A stretch of DNA of 64,000 nt from NCBI GenBank assembly GCA_027489335.1, contig JAIXZX010000013.1, positions 1-64,000 of the forward strand. The letters run 5' to 3'. A program made the position numbers and the translations under genes. Source of the stretch: Caulobacteraceae bacterium (GTDB lineage: Bacteria; Pseudomonadota; Alphaproteobacteria; Caulobacterales; Caulobacteraceae). Below the pieces are notes generated by a model. It had not been told where the DNA came from, did not search any database, and saw nothing but the letters and a program-made list of their open reading frames with translations. Position 1 is the stretch's first letter. Each line of letters opens with the position of its first letter. Shown here piece after piece: positions 16,209 to 25,567 of this stretch.

Positions 16209-17162
16209 TCAGGACGCGCCCATGCGCAGACGTTTCAGAGCCTCAGGATACCGTCGCGACAGCGGCGCCTCCAGACCGTCAAGTGAGACGCTGTAGTCAC
16301 CCGAACCTTCAGGTGTCAGGCCGGTGACCGCGCGGGCGTTTACCAGCCAGGACCGGTGAGTGCGCAGGAAGTCGGCGCGCCCGAGTTCTGCCTCAAGGGC
16401 CGCGAGCGAGCCCCGCATCATCGGCCGACGGCCGTCGCGCAGGCGGAACTCCACATAGTTTCCAGCGCTCGTCACCGCCAGGATGTCGTCCAGCCGCACC
16501 CGAACCAGACGGGCGCCGTCGCGGATGTCGAACAGCTCCGCCGTCTCGGAGCGGGCGGGTGGGCGCTGCCCGGCCAGGCGGCCGACGAGGAGGTAGGCGG
16601 CGACGAACATGCCGTAGGAGATCACATCCTTCCCCACCTCATAGGGCAGGTTGTCCACCGTGACCCAGGGGTCGTAGGCCTGGCCGGCGGCGGCGAACAG
16701 GGCTGCGCGAAAGAGTGTGAAGAGCCCCATATGGACCGCGGAGTAGGCCAGCGCCGCCCCCAGATGTCCAAGCCCCTTCACCCACCAGGGCGCGGGCCCC
16801 GTGGCCCGCAGAACGGACCAGGGCAACCAGGCCGACAGGGTGATCGCCAGCCAGCTTGACCCCTCAAGGATCAGCTGAACGCCGACCTGACTTCGCCCCT
16901 GCTGGGTGAATCCCACGACGTTCAGCAGGCACACCGCTGCAGCCGCCGCCGAGATCACCGCCCAGCCGAGCGCCAGGTCCCGGGGGGCCTCAACCTGGGG
17001 CCATAGGCGCCCACGCCGCTCGTCCCTCTGGCCGCGCCGCTTGTCCCAGGACGCTTTCGCCCCGCCGCCGCCGTCGCGATGAGGAGGCTCATTCGCCTGT
17101 GAGGGAGATTGCGCCATGAGCGATCCGAGCCTGCGCCGATACGATCTGGACTGGATCCGCAT
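16209..17162 (-). CDS. Membrane-anchored LytTR-type DNA-binding regulator
   Basis: A 317-residue protein with an arginine-rich N terminus, four hydrophobic segments (around LALGWAVISAAAAAVCLLN, SWLAITLSAWLPWSVL, HLGAALAYSAVHMGLFTLF and VISYGMFVAAYLLVG) and a C-terminal LytTR domain (DDILAVTSAGNYVEFRLRDGR ... FLRTHRSWLVNARAV). Such proteins sense a membrane or small-molecule cue and bind direct repeats near their own promoter. The ATG at 17162 follows AGGAAAAAGG and lies inside the divergent acyltransferase gene; an alternative ATG at 17117 overlaps that gene's start codon. Either way the two divergent genes share 5' sequence, so coregulation is likely. Confidence 0.8.
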   Translation of the reverse strand: MRIQSRSYRRRLGSLMAQSPSQANEPPHRDGGGGAKASWDKRRGQRDERRGRLWPQVEAPRDLALGWAVISAAAAAVCLLNVVGFTQQGRSQVGVQLILEGSSWLAITLSAWLPWSVLRATGPAPWWVKGLGHLGAALAYSAVHMGLFTLFRAALFAAAGQAYDPWVTVDNLPYEVGKDVISYGMFVAAYLLVGRLAGQRPPARSETAELFDIRDGARLVRVRLDDILAVTSAGNYVEFRLRDGRRPMMRGSLAALEAELGRADFLRTHRSWLVNARAVTGLTPEGSGDYSVSLDGLEAPLSRRYPEALKRLRMGAS

Positions 17163-18312
17163 CGGCGCCTTTTTCCTGCTGATCCTCTACCACGTGGGGA
17201 TGTTCTATGTGCCCTGGGGCTGGCATGTGAAGAGCCCAGAGCCGGTGGCCTGGCTTGAGCCGGTGATGCTGCTGACCAATCCCTGGCGCCTGTCGCTGCT
17301 GTTCCTGGTTTCTGGCGCCGCGACCCGCTTCATGGCCGACAAGCTGGCGGCAGGCGTCCTGGCCCGCCAGCGCACCGCCCGGCTGCTGCCGCCGCTGGCG
17401 CTTGGCGTACTGCTCATCGTTCCGCCCCAGTCCTACTATGAGATCGTCGAGCAGCAGGGCTTCGCCGAGGGCTACCTCGCCTTTTACGGTCGCTATCTGA
17501 CCGCCTCGGGCGGCTGGTGCGACGCCGATGGCTGCCTGATCACGCCCACCTGGAACCATTTGTGGTTCGTGGCCTATCTGCTGGTCTACACCCTGGCCCT
17601 GGCTGCCCTGATCGCCTGGGCTGGGCCCGCCCTGCGTCGACTGGAGGCGGGGTTCGCCCGCCTGCCGGCCTGGGCGCTGTTGATCACGCCGATGATCTTC
17701 CTGGGTCTGGCCCGGGCGGTCCTGCTGCCGAGGTTCGGGGTGACCCACGCCCTGGTGGACGACTGGTACAACCATGTCCTGTCCTTCAGCATGTTCCTAT
17801 TCGGCTATCTGACCGCCAAGTCCGATACGGTCCGGCGGCGCCTGATCAGCCTGCGCTGGCCAGCCCTTGCCCTGGCCCTGGTCGCCTACGGGGCGTTCAG
17901 CCTCTATGCCTGGACCTGGCGCGAGGCTGCTGCTGAGCCGGCCGCCGGCCTCGTGCTCGCCATGCGCTATGTCTATGCGGTCGATCAGTGGTGCGCGATC
18001 GTCGCCATCCTGGGCTTCGGCGCCCGCCACCTTAACCGCCCACATCCGGCTTTGGCCTATCTGACCCTGGCGGTCTTCCCCTACTACATCGTCCACCAGA
18101 CCGTGATCGTCGTCGCCGGCCACCACCTGGCGCAGGCGGGCCTGCCCCAGGGCGCGGAAGCCGCGCTGCTGATCGCCATCACCGTGGCGGCCTGCGGCCT
18201 GACCTACGAGATCGTCCGCCGGGTCCCCCTCCTGCGGCCCTGGTTCGGCCTGAAGCCCGAGCCCCGCGCCTCAGCCGCGGCTCAACAGGCCTTGCCAATT
18301 CGGAACGGATGA
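17116..18312 (+). CDS. Acyltransferase 3 family membrane protein (OpgC-like)
   Basis: A 398-residue integral membrane protein with about ten hydrophobic segments. The start [25 protein letters not shown] carries the D..R......H pattern of acyltransferase 3 proteins, which O-acylate glycans, lipids or secondary metabolites from the cytoplasmic side. GGGAG at 9 nt before the ATG supports this start. The next gene, radC, overlaps by 4 nt. It is divergent from a LytTR regulator with overlapping 5' ends, a layout that suggests the regulator controls it. The acyl acceptor is unknown. Confidence 0.85.
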   Translation: MSDPSLRRYDLDWIRIGAFFLLILYHVGMFYVPWGWHVKSPEPVAWLEPVMLLTNPWRLSLLFLVSGAATRFMADKLAAGVLARQRTARLLPPLALGVLLIVPPQSYYEIVEQQGFAEGYLAFYGRYLTASGGWCDADGCLITPTWNHLWFVAYLLVYTLALAALIAWAGPALRRLEAGFARLPAWALLITPMIFLGLARAVLLPRFGVTHALVDDWYNHVLSFSMFLFGYLTAKSDTVRRRLISLRWPALALALVAYGAFSLYAWTWREAAAEPAAGLVLAMRYVYAVDQWCAIVAILGFGARHLNRPHPALAYLTLAVFPYYIVHQTVIVVAGHHLAQAGLPQGAEAALLIAITVAACGLTYEIVRRVPLLRPWFGLKPEPRASAAAQQALPIRNG

Positions 18313-19067
18313 GGAACATTTGGCCGATGACCGACGCCGCCGGCCTTTCTGAAGACCTGTCGCACCAGGCTGAGCTCTGGGGCGCCGCCAGCGTCAAGCC
18401 GCACCACCTGGGCCATCGCGAGCGATTGCGGGACCGCGCGCTGAAGGGCGGGATCGAGGCCCTGCCCGACTATGAGCTGCTGGAGATGCATCTCTTCCGC
18501 TCCATCCCACGCGGCGACGTCAAGCCCCTGGCCAAAGCCCTGTTGGCGCGCTTCGGATCTCTGGCCGGGGTGCTGGGAGCGACGGTGGCGGAATTGCGCA
18601 CGGTGAAAGGGGTGGGCGAGGCCGTGGCCCTGGACCTGAAGCTGTTGCATCACACCGCGCTTCGCATCGGCAAGGAGCAGGTAGCCCGCCGCACCATCAT
18701 CACCTCATGGGCCCAACTTCTGGCCTATGTGAAGGTCGCCCTGGCCCATGAGGCCCGTGAGCAGTTCCGGGTGTTGTTTCTGGACAAGAAAAATCAGCTG
18801 ATCGCCGACGAGGTGCAGAACCACGGCACGGTGGACCATGCGCCGGTCTATCCCAGGGAGGTGATGCGCCGGGCGCTGGAGCTGTCGGCCAGCGCCATCA
18901 TCCTGGTGCACAATCATCCCTCGGGTGACCCGACGCCGTCAGCGGCCGATGTGGATATGACCCGTCAGGTGATCGAGGCGGGGCGAGCCCTGCGCATCAC
19001 CGTCCACGATCACCTCGTGGTGGGCCGCGACGGCGTGGCCAGCTTCAAGGCTCTGGGTCTGATGTGA
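18309..19067 (+). CDS. radC: RadC/JAB-domain DNA repair family protein
   Basis: A 252-residue RadC protein. The N-terminal UPF0758 helical part ([28 protein letters not shown]) carries the helix-hairpin-helix-like [18 protein letters not shown], and the C-terminal JAB metalloprotease-like domain has [21 protein letters not shown], giving H-x-H-(x)n-S-x-x-D. Despite its name the biochemical role in repair is unproven. The start overlaps the acyltransferase stop (ATGA); an internal ATG six codons later is equally possible. A hairpin follows the gene. Confidence 0.9.
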   Translation: MRNIWPMTDAAGLSEDLSHQAELWGAASVKPHHLGHRERLRDRALKGGIEALPDYELLEMHLFRSIPRGDVKPLAKALLARFGSLAGVLGATVAELRTVKGVGEAVALDLKLLHHTALRIGKEQVARRTIITSWAQLLAYVKVALAHEAREQFRVLFLDKKNQLIADEVQNHGTVDHAPVYPREVMRRALELSASAIILVHNHPSGDPTPSAADVDMTRQVIEAGRALRITVHDHLVVGRDGVASFKALGLM

Positions 19068-19084
19068 GGCCTTAGAGGCCGATT

Positions 19085-19106
19085 GGGCGCGGAACGAGCC
19101 GCGCCC
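19085..19106. terminator. Hairpin between convergent radC and DUF6481 genes
   Basis: A perfect 8-bp stem, GGGCGCGG with CCGCGCCC, encloses a 6-nt loop in the 65-nt gap between two convergent genes. There is no T run; it may end transcription from either side with help from Rho. Confidence 0.45.
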
Positions 19107-19132
19107 CGGCAGGACCGTTCAGTTCAAGTCGA

Positions 19133-19492
19133 CTACTGGCGCGCCTTACGGGCGGCGTAGCGACGGTCGCGAGCTTCTTTCTGCTCGGCCTTGGTCAGGG
19201 CCTTGCGGGCCTTGCGTTCGCCGCGCTTGGCGTCGAGGGCTTCAGCAGCCAGCGCTTCTTCGGCCTGGCGGGCGGCCTCTTCGGCTTCGGCGGCGGCCTG
19301 CTTCTTGGCTTCCTTGGCGGCCTGCCGCTCTTGGCGCACACGCTCCAGTTCCGCCTCGCGCAGAGCGGCGCGTTCGGCAAACAGCGGATCAGACACGGCC
19401 GCCTTGGGCTTCATCTTGGCCAGCAGGGCCTTCTTGGCCTCCGCGGCGGTCTTCAGGCGTTCAGAGAAACCCGTGCGTTCGTCCTGGTTCAT
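19133..19492 (-). CDS. DUF6481-like coiled-coil protein
   Basis: A 119-residue, strongly charged protein consisting almost wholly of alanine, glutamate, lysine and arginine, predicted as one long helix or coiled coil (RQAAKEAKKQAAAEAEEAARQAEEAL). The N-terminal block MNQDERTGFSERLKTAAEAKKALL matches the small alphaproteobacterial family labelled DUF6481 as I remember it. No signal peptide. The start overlaps the stop of the upstream 78-residue gene by 4 nt, so the two are coupled. Function is unknown; the basic surface could bind nucleic acid, which is only a guess. Confidence 0.75.
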   Translation of the reverse strand: MNQDERTGFSERLKTAAEAKKALLAKMKPKAAVSDPLFAERAALREAELERVRQERQAAKEAKKQAAAEAEEAARQAEEALAAEALDAKRGERKARKALTKAEQKEARDRRYAARKARQ

Positions 19493-19725
19493 GTGGAGCT
19501 TTCATCGTGTTGCGCCGACTCAGCGGCTTCGGAAGGGGTGTCGGTGGTCTCAGGGGGGTGGAAGGTCGCCGCGCAGATGGCCTGCAGGTGGCGACGCACC
19601 GAATAGGTGGCGAGCAGGGCGTCGACGGCGCGGCAGCCCTCAATCTTCAGGCGGCTCTTCAGCTGCGCCAGATCGGCGACTTCGCCGGAGCGGGCGAGGA
19701 AATAGGCGCGTTCAAGGGTCGACAT
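19489..19725 (-). CDS. Small hypothetical protein coupled to DUF6481
   Basis: A 78-residue protein starting MSTLERAYFLARSGEVADLAQLK. The ATG at 19725 is preferred because GAGAGG lies 6 nt upstream, whereas the in-frame ATG two codons before it sits directly on that signal. The first 45 residues look like a small helical domain, and the tail is acidic and disordered. I do not recognise the family. The stop overlaps the start of the DUF6481-like gene, so the pair is probably cotranscribed and may act together. Confidence 0.6.
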   Translation of the reverse strand: MSTLERAYFLARSGEVADLAQLKSRLKIEGCRAVDALLATYSVRRHLQAICAATFHPPETTDTPSEAAESAQHDESST

Positions 19726-19963
19726 GGTCATCCTCTCTCGTTCGGCAGGCGCAGCGCCCCTCGTCGATCTCAAGGGCCGGCGCGCTCATGCATAGGCGGT
19801 GGCGCCGCAGCCTGCGGCGCGCGATCAATCAAAAATTGCTGACGAGGATCGAAATAGGCTCGGGCTCGATCCGAAGAGCAAGCGTGGAGAGCGACCGAAC
19901 CCATGCAATATCGGTGCATCCTAGCACCAAAGCCAGCCAAAGGCCAGGGCGAGGCGGGCGGTC

Positions 19964-20446
19964 TTAGCCGGCCGACTTCTGGCTCGGCCGGACCAGCGGC
20001 GTCTGAGGCGTCGCGGCCTCCACCCTGCACGCCACGCCTGGTCCCGGGGCGATCGCCGCGCCAGGCGGCAGCCGGCTGAGCGTGCCCTCCACCTGTCCCT
20101 TGATCCACCATTGCCAGCCATCGCCGGCATAACGCGCGCCGCTGGCGGAGCGGGCCAGCGGCAGGAAGCGGGTCTCCCCACGATAGGTGATCATGGCGGC
20201 GTCCGGGCCACGGTAGGCGACGTTCAGGCGTTCCCCATTGGCGCAACGGTAACTGACCGTTTCGGCGCTGAGATCCAGCCGCTCGCCGAGCGGCTTGGCG
20301 GCCGGCGCGGCGGCGATCGCCTTGGGCGGCGGCGCGATCTCGCCGGACGGAAGCGGCGCGGCGGCCTCGCAGGCGGCCAGCCACACAGTCGCTGCGACGA
20401 TCAGAGCCGGACGGGGACCTCGTTCAGGGGCGACCTTTGACGACAT
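19964..20446 (-). CDS. MliC-family lipoprotein (lysozyme inhibitor-like)
   Basis: A 160-residue lipoprotein. The leader RPALIVAATVWLAACEAA has a lipobox with the acylated cysteine at LAAC. Residues about 65-125 (ETVSYRCANGERLNVAYRGPDAAMITYRGETRFLPL ... DGWQWWIKG) match the MliC beta-barrel of membrane-bound C-type lysozyme inhibitors, including the YRC and final WWxKG-like parts. The ATG at 20446 places the signal peptide correctly. The protein probably sits in the periplasm or outer membrane; a role against lysozymes or in envelope maintenance follows from the family, not from the sequence here. Confidence 0.8.
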   Translation of the reverse strand: MSSKVAPERGPRPALIVAATVWLAACEAAAPLPSGEIAPPPKAIAAAPAAKPLGERLDLSAETVSYRCANGERLNVAYRGPDAAMITYRGETRFLPLARSASGARYAGDGWQWWIKGQVEGTLSRLPPGAAIAPGPGVACRVEAATPQTPLVRPSQKSAG

Positions 20447-20490
20447 GGGGAACTCCAGCCCACAGACTAAACCCGTCCTTGGCCAAACGC

Positions 20491-21117
20491 CTACCCCTGC
20501 GCGGCCGCCTCCCACGCCAGAAAGTCCGGGTCCTGCAGCAGCCGGTCGGCATAGGCCGCTGCCTGCCCGTCATCACCATAGTCGGCCAGGTCCACGCCAT
20601 AGGTGCGAAGCCGCGTGGCCACCGGCGTGAAAAAGGCGTCGGCGATGGACCAGGGTCCGGCCAGGAAGGGCCCGCCGAAACGGTCCAGGAGTTCGCGCCA
20701 CAGGCGGACAAGCTTGCGGATGTCCTCCTGAGTCTCGGGCGACAGCGCCTTGGTCTGCGGCGGCTGGTCCAGCGCCATGGGGCACTCGCTTCGCAGGGCG
20801 GTGAATCCGGAGTGCATCTGGGCCGCCGCGGCCCTCGCCTGCGCCCGGGCGGCGGGGTCCGCAGGCCAGAGCCCAGCGGCGGGGAAACGCTCAGCGAGGT
20901 ATTCACAGATCGCCAGGGAGTCCCAGATCGCCAGATCACCGTCCTTCAGGACCGGCGCCAGACCCGACGGCGCATGGACAGCCAGATCGGCCTTGGTGGC
21001 CTCGCCTCGCCGGAGCTCAACCTCGGTTTCGATGAAGGATGCGCCGGTCTTGCGCAGGGCCAGCCAGGGTCGCAGCGACCAGGTGGACCACCGCCTTGTG
21101 CCGATTATGAGCTCCAT
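20491..21117 (-). CDS. Glutathione S-transferase family protein
   Basis: A 208-residue cytosolic protein of the usual GST length. The N-terminal thioredoxin-fold half reads MELIIGTRRWSTWSLRPWLAL, with a serine pair in the position of the catalytic hydroxyl, and GLAPVLKDGDLAIWDSLAICEYLAE supplies the cis-proline and glutathione gamma-glutamyl site. The C-terminal half is all-helical with GPWSIADAFFTPV, the N-capping box. The substrate is unknown. It lies 44 nt upstream of the MliC gene on the same strand and is divergent from the MFS pair. Confidence 0.88.
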   Translation of the reverse strand: MELIIGTRRWSTWSLRPWLALRKTGASFIETEVELRRGEATKADLAVHAPSGLAPVLKDGDLAIWDSLAICEYLAERFPAAGLWPADPAARAQARAAAAQMHSGFTALRSECPMALDQPPQTKALSPETQEDIRKLVRLWRELLDRFGGPFLAGPWSIADAFFTPVATRLRTYGVDLADYGDDGQAAAYADRLLQDPDFLAWEAAAQG

Positions 21118-21220
21118 CCCCGCCTCCTCGAAATCTGGGTATCGTACTTGCCCAACCCCGACAGAGCCTGTCTAGAGTGCCCCAACGATAAGAAGCCGTT
21201 CGCCCAGGAGACATTGTCCA

Positions 21221-22606
21221 ATGACAGACACAACCGCCCCCGGGGCGACCAATCCGGCGCCCGCCGCGGCAGAGCCCGAGGGCATTCAGCCTCTGGCTAA
21301 ACCGGTCAGAACCTATGCCTTGAGCCTGCTGCTCGGCATCTACACGATCAACTTTCTGGACCGCCAGGTGGTCAACATCCTGGCCGAACCGATCAAGCAG
21401 GACCTGGGCCTCGCCGACTGGCAACTCGGCCTGATGAGCGGTCTGGCCTTCGCGCTGTTCTACACCGTGCTTGGCATTCCGATCGCCCGCCTGGCCGAGC
21501 GCGGCAACCGTCCGCTGATCATCGGCACGGCGGTGGCCGTCTGGAGCGGCTTCACCGCCCTGTGCGGCGTGGCGCAGAACTTCATCCAGCTGATCCTGTT
21601 CCGGATCGGCGTGGGCGTCGGCGAGGCCGGCTGCACCCCACCAGCCCATTCTCTGATCAGCGACTATGTGCCCAAGGAGCAGCGCTCCACCGCACTCGCC
21701 TTCTACTCCATGGGCACGCCGATCGGCGGCCTCCTGGGCCTGATCTTCGGCGGCCTGATCGCCGACGCCTATGGCTGGCGCACCGCCTTCTTCGTGGCCG
21801 GCGTCCCAGGCATCCTGTTCGCCATCCTGGCCATCTTCACCCTGCCCGAGCCCCGTAAGGAGCTCGCCCGCCGGACCAACAAGATCCAGGCCAGCTCGGC
21901 CACCTTCCCCGAGACGATGAAGTTCCTCAAAGGCCGCAAGACCTTCTGGTACATCTCGTTCGCCGCGGCGATCAAAGCCTTCATCGGCTATGGCCATGCG
22001 CCCTTCACCGCGTCGTTCTTCCTCCGGAACTACCCCGATCAGGTGCAGTCCCTGGCGTCCACGGTCGGCGCCACCGTGGGCTACAATCTCCAATCCATCG
22101 GCTTCCTGGGCCTGGCGCTTGGCCTGATGTCGGGCACCGCCGGCGCCCTGGGCTCCTGGCTGGGCGGCTTCATCGCCGACAAGTTCGCCGCCCGTGATCT
22201 GCGGGCCCAGATGGTAGCGCCTGCCCTCGCCTCCCTGATCACCATCCCGATCTACATCGCCGCGGTGACCATCGGGAGCGTGCCCCTGGCCCTGCTGCTG
22301 CTGACGGTGAACGGTCTCCTTGGGACCATCTGGTACGGGCCGGTCTATGGGACGGCGCAGTCGATCGTGCCGCCGCATATGCGGGCCACCACCTCGGCCA
22401 TTCTGCTGTTCATCATCAACCTGATCGGCCTGGGCCTCGGCCCGCTCGCCGTGGGCCTGATCAGCGACTACTTCGCCGTGGGGATGAACATGGGCTCGGG
22501 CGAGGGCATCCGCTGGGCCCTGATCGTTTCGTCCAGCTTCGGCCTGGTCGCCTTCTACTGCTTCTGGCGAGCCACCCAGACCATCCGCGAAGACCACGTC
22601 GGCTGA
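21221..22606 (+). CDS. MFS transporter, spinster-like family (first of a tandem pair)
   Basis: A 461-residue, 12-segment transporter of the inner membrane. INFLDRQVVNILAEPIKQDLGLADWQLGLMSG is the family N-terminal signature and PIARLAERGNR the loop 2-3 motif; GVGEAGCTPPAHSLISDYVP follows. AGGAGA lies 10 nt before the ATG. The gene immediately downstream encodes a paralogue with the same motif spelling, so this looks like a tandem duplication followed by divergence. The substrate is not predictable; relatives move organic anions or lipids. Confidence 0.88.
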   Translation: MTDTTAPGATNPAPAAAEPEGIQPLAKPVRTYALSLLLGIYTINFLDRQVVNILAEPIKQDLGLADWQLGLMSGLAFALFYTVLGIPIARLAERGNRPLIIGTAVAVWSGFTALCGVAQNFIQLILFRIGVGVGEAGCTPPAHSLISDYVPKEQRSTALAFYSMGTPIGGLLGLIFGGLIADAYGWRTAFFVAGVPGILFAILAIFTLPEPRKELARRTNKIQASSATFPETMKFLKGRKTFWYISFAAAIKAFIGYGHAPFTASFFLRNYPDQVQSLASTVGATVGYNLQSIGFLGLALGLMSGTAGALGSWLGGFIADKFAARDLRAQMVAPALASLITIPIYIAAVTIGSVPLALLLLTVNGLLGTIWYGPVYGTAQSIVPPHMRATTSAILLFIINLIGLGLGPLAVGLISDYFAVGMNMGSGEGIRWALIVSSSFGLVAFYCFWRATQTIREDHVG

Positions 22607-22727
22607 CCTTCCCCGCCCGGCGCCTTGAACGGCGTCGGGCGGGTCCGTCGTAGGCTCTGGCGTCGAGCCAAAGCCTGTGTCCACATGCCCCTCCATAAGA
22701 ACGAAAATCCGTTCGGGGGAGGGATTC

Positions 22728-24188
22728 TTGACTGCCATCGACGCGGGCGCGGCTGCGCCGCCAAAGCCTCAGTTCTCTGAGGGTTACAAGACCACGGTCC
22801 TGGGCCTGCTGGTCCTGGCCTACACCTTCAATTTCATCGACCGCACGATCATCTCGACCATCGGTCAGGCGATCAAGGTCGACCTCGGGCTCACCGACAC
22901 CCAACTGGGCTTACTCGGCGGCCTAGCCTTCGCCCTGCTCTACACCACCCTGGGCATCCCGATCGCCCGGCTGGCCGAGCGCGGCAACCGGGTCAACATC
23001 ATCTCGATCTCCATCGTGATCTGGTCGGCCTTCACGGCCCTGTGCGGCATGGCCAACAACTTCCTGATGCTGATCCTCTTCCGTCTCGGGGTCGGCGTCG
23101 GCGAAGCGGGCCTCTCCCCGCCGGCCCACTCCCTGATCAGCGACTATTACGAGCCCAAGCGGCGAGCCACGGCCCTGTCGATCTATTCGTTCGGCATTCC
23201 GCTCGGCACCATGTTCGGCGCCGTCGCCGGCGGCTGGCTGGCCCAGAACATCTCCTGGCGCGCAGCCTTCGTCCTGGTGGGCCTCCCAGGCATCCTGGTG
23301 GCTATCGCCCTCAAGATCTTCGTGAAAGAGCCGCCGCGGGGTTATTCCGAACAGGTGGCGGTCGTCGACACCCCGGTGCTCGAGGGTGAGGAGACCGTCC
23401 CGCCAGTGGCCATCAAGCCGCCGTCCATCCTGGCGGTGGCCAAGCGGATCTTCGGCCGCTGGGGCTTCTTCCACATGGTGGCGGGCATCACGGTCGCCTC
23501 CTTCGCCAGCTATGGCACGGGTCAGTATCAGGCGGCCTATTTCATCCGCATGTTCGGCCTGGACCTGGCCACCGTCGGCCTGATCTTCGGCCTTGTGGGC
23601 GGCGTCGCCGCTGGCGTCGGCACCTTGCTCGGCGGCTTCCTCACCGACTGGGCGGGCAAGAAGTCGGGGCGCTGGTACGCCCTTGTTCCGGCGCTGGGCC
23701 TGTTGATCGCCTGCCCGCTCTACATCCTGGTCTATCTGCAGAATGACTGGCGCTGGGCCGCAGCCCTGCTGCTGCTGCCGGGCATCTTCCACTACACCTA
23801 TCTGGGTCCGACCTTCGGTGTGATCCAGAATGCGGTGTCCCTGCGGATGCGCGCCACGGCCACAGCCCTGCTGTTCTTCGTCCTGAACCTCATTGCGCTG
23901 GGCTTTGGCCCGCCCTTCTGCGGCTGGTGCATCGACATGATCAGCCAGCATCTCTTCGCCGCCAACAACATGGGGGACTTCTTCACCCTCTGCCCGGGCG
24001 GCGTGGGCGCGCCGGGCGCTGGTCCTGTCGTCGACGCCGCCTGCCGGGCGGCCATCGCCGAGGGCTCCCGGCAGGGGATCATCTGGAACCTGCTGATCTA
24101 CGCCTGGGCTGGCGTCCACTATCTGCTGGCGGCCATCACCCTGCCCAAGGACATGGCCACGGCGCTGGCGGCGTCGGGCGAAGACTGA
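22728..24188 (+). CDS. MFS transporter, spinster-like family (second of a tandem pair)
   Basis: A 486-residue, 12-segment transporter closely related to the preceding one (NFIDRTIISTIGQAIKVDLGLTDTQLGLLGG, PIARLAERGNR, GVGEAGLSPPAHSLISDYYEP). The start chosen is a TTG at 22728 because GGGGGAGGG lies 5 nt before it and the protein then begins TAIDAGAAAPPKPQ; an upstream GTG at 22677 is open but has no ribosome binding site. It has a longer insertion near the last two membrane segments than its neighbour. The substrate is unknown. The genes are 121 nt apart and may be transcribed together. Confidence 0.85.
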   Translation: MTAIDAGAAAPPKPQFSEGYKTTVLGLLVLAYTFNFIDRTIISTIGQAIKVDLGLTDTQLGLLGGLAFALLYTTLGIPIARLAERGNRVNIISISIVIWSAFTALCGMANNFLMLILFRLGVGVGEAGLSPPAHSLISDYYEPKRRATALSIYSFGIPLGTMFGAVAGGWLAQNISWRAAFVLVGLPGILVAIALKIFVKEPPRGYSEQVAVVDTPVLEGEETVPPVAIKPPSILAVAKRIFGRWGFFHMVAGITVASFASYGTGQYQAAYFIRMFGLDLATVGLIFGLVGGVAAGVGTLLGGFLTDWAGKKSGRWYALVPALGLLIACPLYILVYLQNDWRWAAALLLLPGIFHYTYLGPTFGVIQNAVSLRMRATATALLFFVLNLIALGFGPPFCGWCIDMISQHLFAANNMGDFFTLCPGGVGAPGAGPVVDAACRAAIAEGSRQGIIWNLLIYAWAGVHYLLAAITLPKDMATALAASGED

Positions 24189-24250
24189 CCCGTTCACCTT
24201 GACAGGCGGGCGCCTTGGCCTCCATCAGCCGGTGTCCAAGGAGCCCGCCT

Positions 24251-25555
24251 ATGATCCCCCGTTACGCCCGCGCCGACGCCGCCGACATCTGGTCCCCCCA
24301 GACGCGGTTCAAGATCATGTTCGAGATCGAGGCGCATGCGGCCGACGCCATGGCCGAGCTGGGGGTCATCCCCAAGGCGGCTGCGGAGACCATCTGGGCC
24401 AAGGGCCGCGACGTGGTCTGGGACGCCGAGCGCATCGACGCCATCGAGCGCGAGGTGAAGCACGACGTCATCGCCTTCCTGACCCACGTCACCGAGGTGG
24501 TCGGTCCTGAGGCCCGCTTCCTGCACCAGGGGATGACATCGTCGGACGTCAATGACACCGCGCTCGCCGTCCAATTGAGCCGGGCCACCGACCTGCTGAT
24601 CGAGGATGTGGACCTCGTCCTGGCCGCCCTGAAGAAGCGCGCCTTCGAGCACCGCATGACGCCCTGCGTCGGCCGCAGCCACGCCATCCACGCCGAGCCC
24701 ACCACCTTCGGCCTCAAGCTCGCCGGCCACTATGCCGAGTTCCAGCGCGCCAAGGAGCGCCTGGCCATGGCCAAGTTCGAGATCGCCACCTGCGCCATCT
24801 CCGGCGCTGTCGGCACCTTCGCCAATGTGTCGCCCCAGGTCGAAGCCCATGTGGCCGAAAAGATGGGCCTGTCCGTCGAGCCCGTCTCCACCCAGGTGAT
24901 CCCGCGAGACCGCCACGCGGCCTATTTCTGCGCGCTGGCCGTCGTCGCCTCGTCCATCGAGCGCCTGGCCGTCGAGATTCGCCACCTGCAGCGCACCGAG
25001 GTGCTGGAGGCCGAGGAAGCCTTCGATGTGGGCCAGAAGGGCTCGAGCGCCATGCCGCACAAGCGCAACCCGATCCTCACCGAGAACCTGACGGGTCTCG
25101 CCCGTCTGATCCGCTCAGCCGCGGTCCCGGCGCTGGAGAATGTCGCCCTGTGGCATGAGCGCGACATCAGCCACTCGTCGGTCGAGCGCGGCATCGCGCC
25201 CGACGCCACCATCCATATGGACTTCGCCCTGCGCCGCCTGGCCGGGGTGATGGAGCGGCTGGTGGTCTATCCGGAGAACATGGCCAAGAACCTCGACCGC
25301 CTGGGGGGCCTGGTCCATTCCCAGCGGGTGCTGCTGGCCCTGACCCAGAAGGGCTCATCGCGGGAGGGCGGCTATGCCGCGGTCCAGCGCAACGCCATGA
25401 AGGTCTGGCGCGGCGAGGGCAATTTCCTGGACTTCCTGAAGGCCGATCCCGAGATCACCCTGGCCGATGAGGAGCTCGAGGCCCTGTTCGACCTCGGCTA
25501 CCACTTCAAGCACGTAGACACCGTTTTCGCCCGCGTGTTCGGCGAGCAGGCCTAA
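24251..25555 (+). CDS. purB: Adenylosuccinate lyase
   Basis: A 434-residue enzyme of the fumarase/aspartase superfamily that splits SAICAR and adenylosuccinate in purine synthesis. The superfamily signature is QKGSSAMPHKRNPI, and TSSDVNDTALAVQLSRA and GRSHAIHAEPTTFGLK carry the active-site histidine regions. The ATG at 24251 follows AAGGAG at good spacing and starts MIPRYARADAADIWSP, typical of alphaproteobacterial PurB. It stands alone on the plus strand, 63 nt after the MFS gene, and converges with an antiporter gene. With purC, purS, purQ and purL it represents several pathway steps within 21 kb. Confidence 0.96.
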   Translation: MIPRYARADAADIWSPQTRFKIMFEIEAHAADAMAELGVIPKAAAETIWAKGRDVVWDAERIDAIEREVKHDVIAFLTHVTEVVGPEARFLHQGMTSSDVNDTALAVQLSRATDLLIEDVDLVLAALKKRAFEHRMTPCVGRSHAIHAEPTTFGLKLAGHYAEFQRAKERLAMAKFEIATCAISGAVGTFANVSPQVEAHVAEKMGLSVEPVSTQVIPRDRHAAYFCALAVVASSIERLAVEIRHLQRTEVLEAEEAFDVGQKGSSAMPHKRNPILTENLTGLARLIRSAAVPALENVALWHERDISHSSVERGIAPDATIHMDFALRRLAGVMERLVVYPENMAKNLDRLGGLVHSQRVLLALTQKGSSREGGYAAVQRNAMKVWRGEGNFLDFLKADPEITLADEELEALFDLGYHFKHVDTVFARVFGEQA

Positions 25556-25567
25556 GACGCCCTCACC

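Noticed and set aside
21017-22738. A 573-codon open frame opposite the first MFS gene
   Set aside because: It is the antisense shadow of a well-supported transporter gene, rich in Gly, Asp and Arg, with no domain; typical of high-GC DNA.
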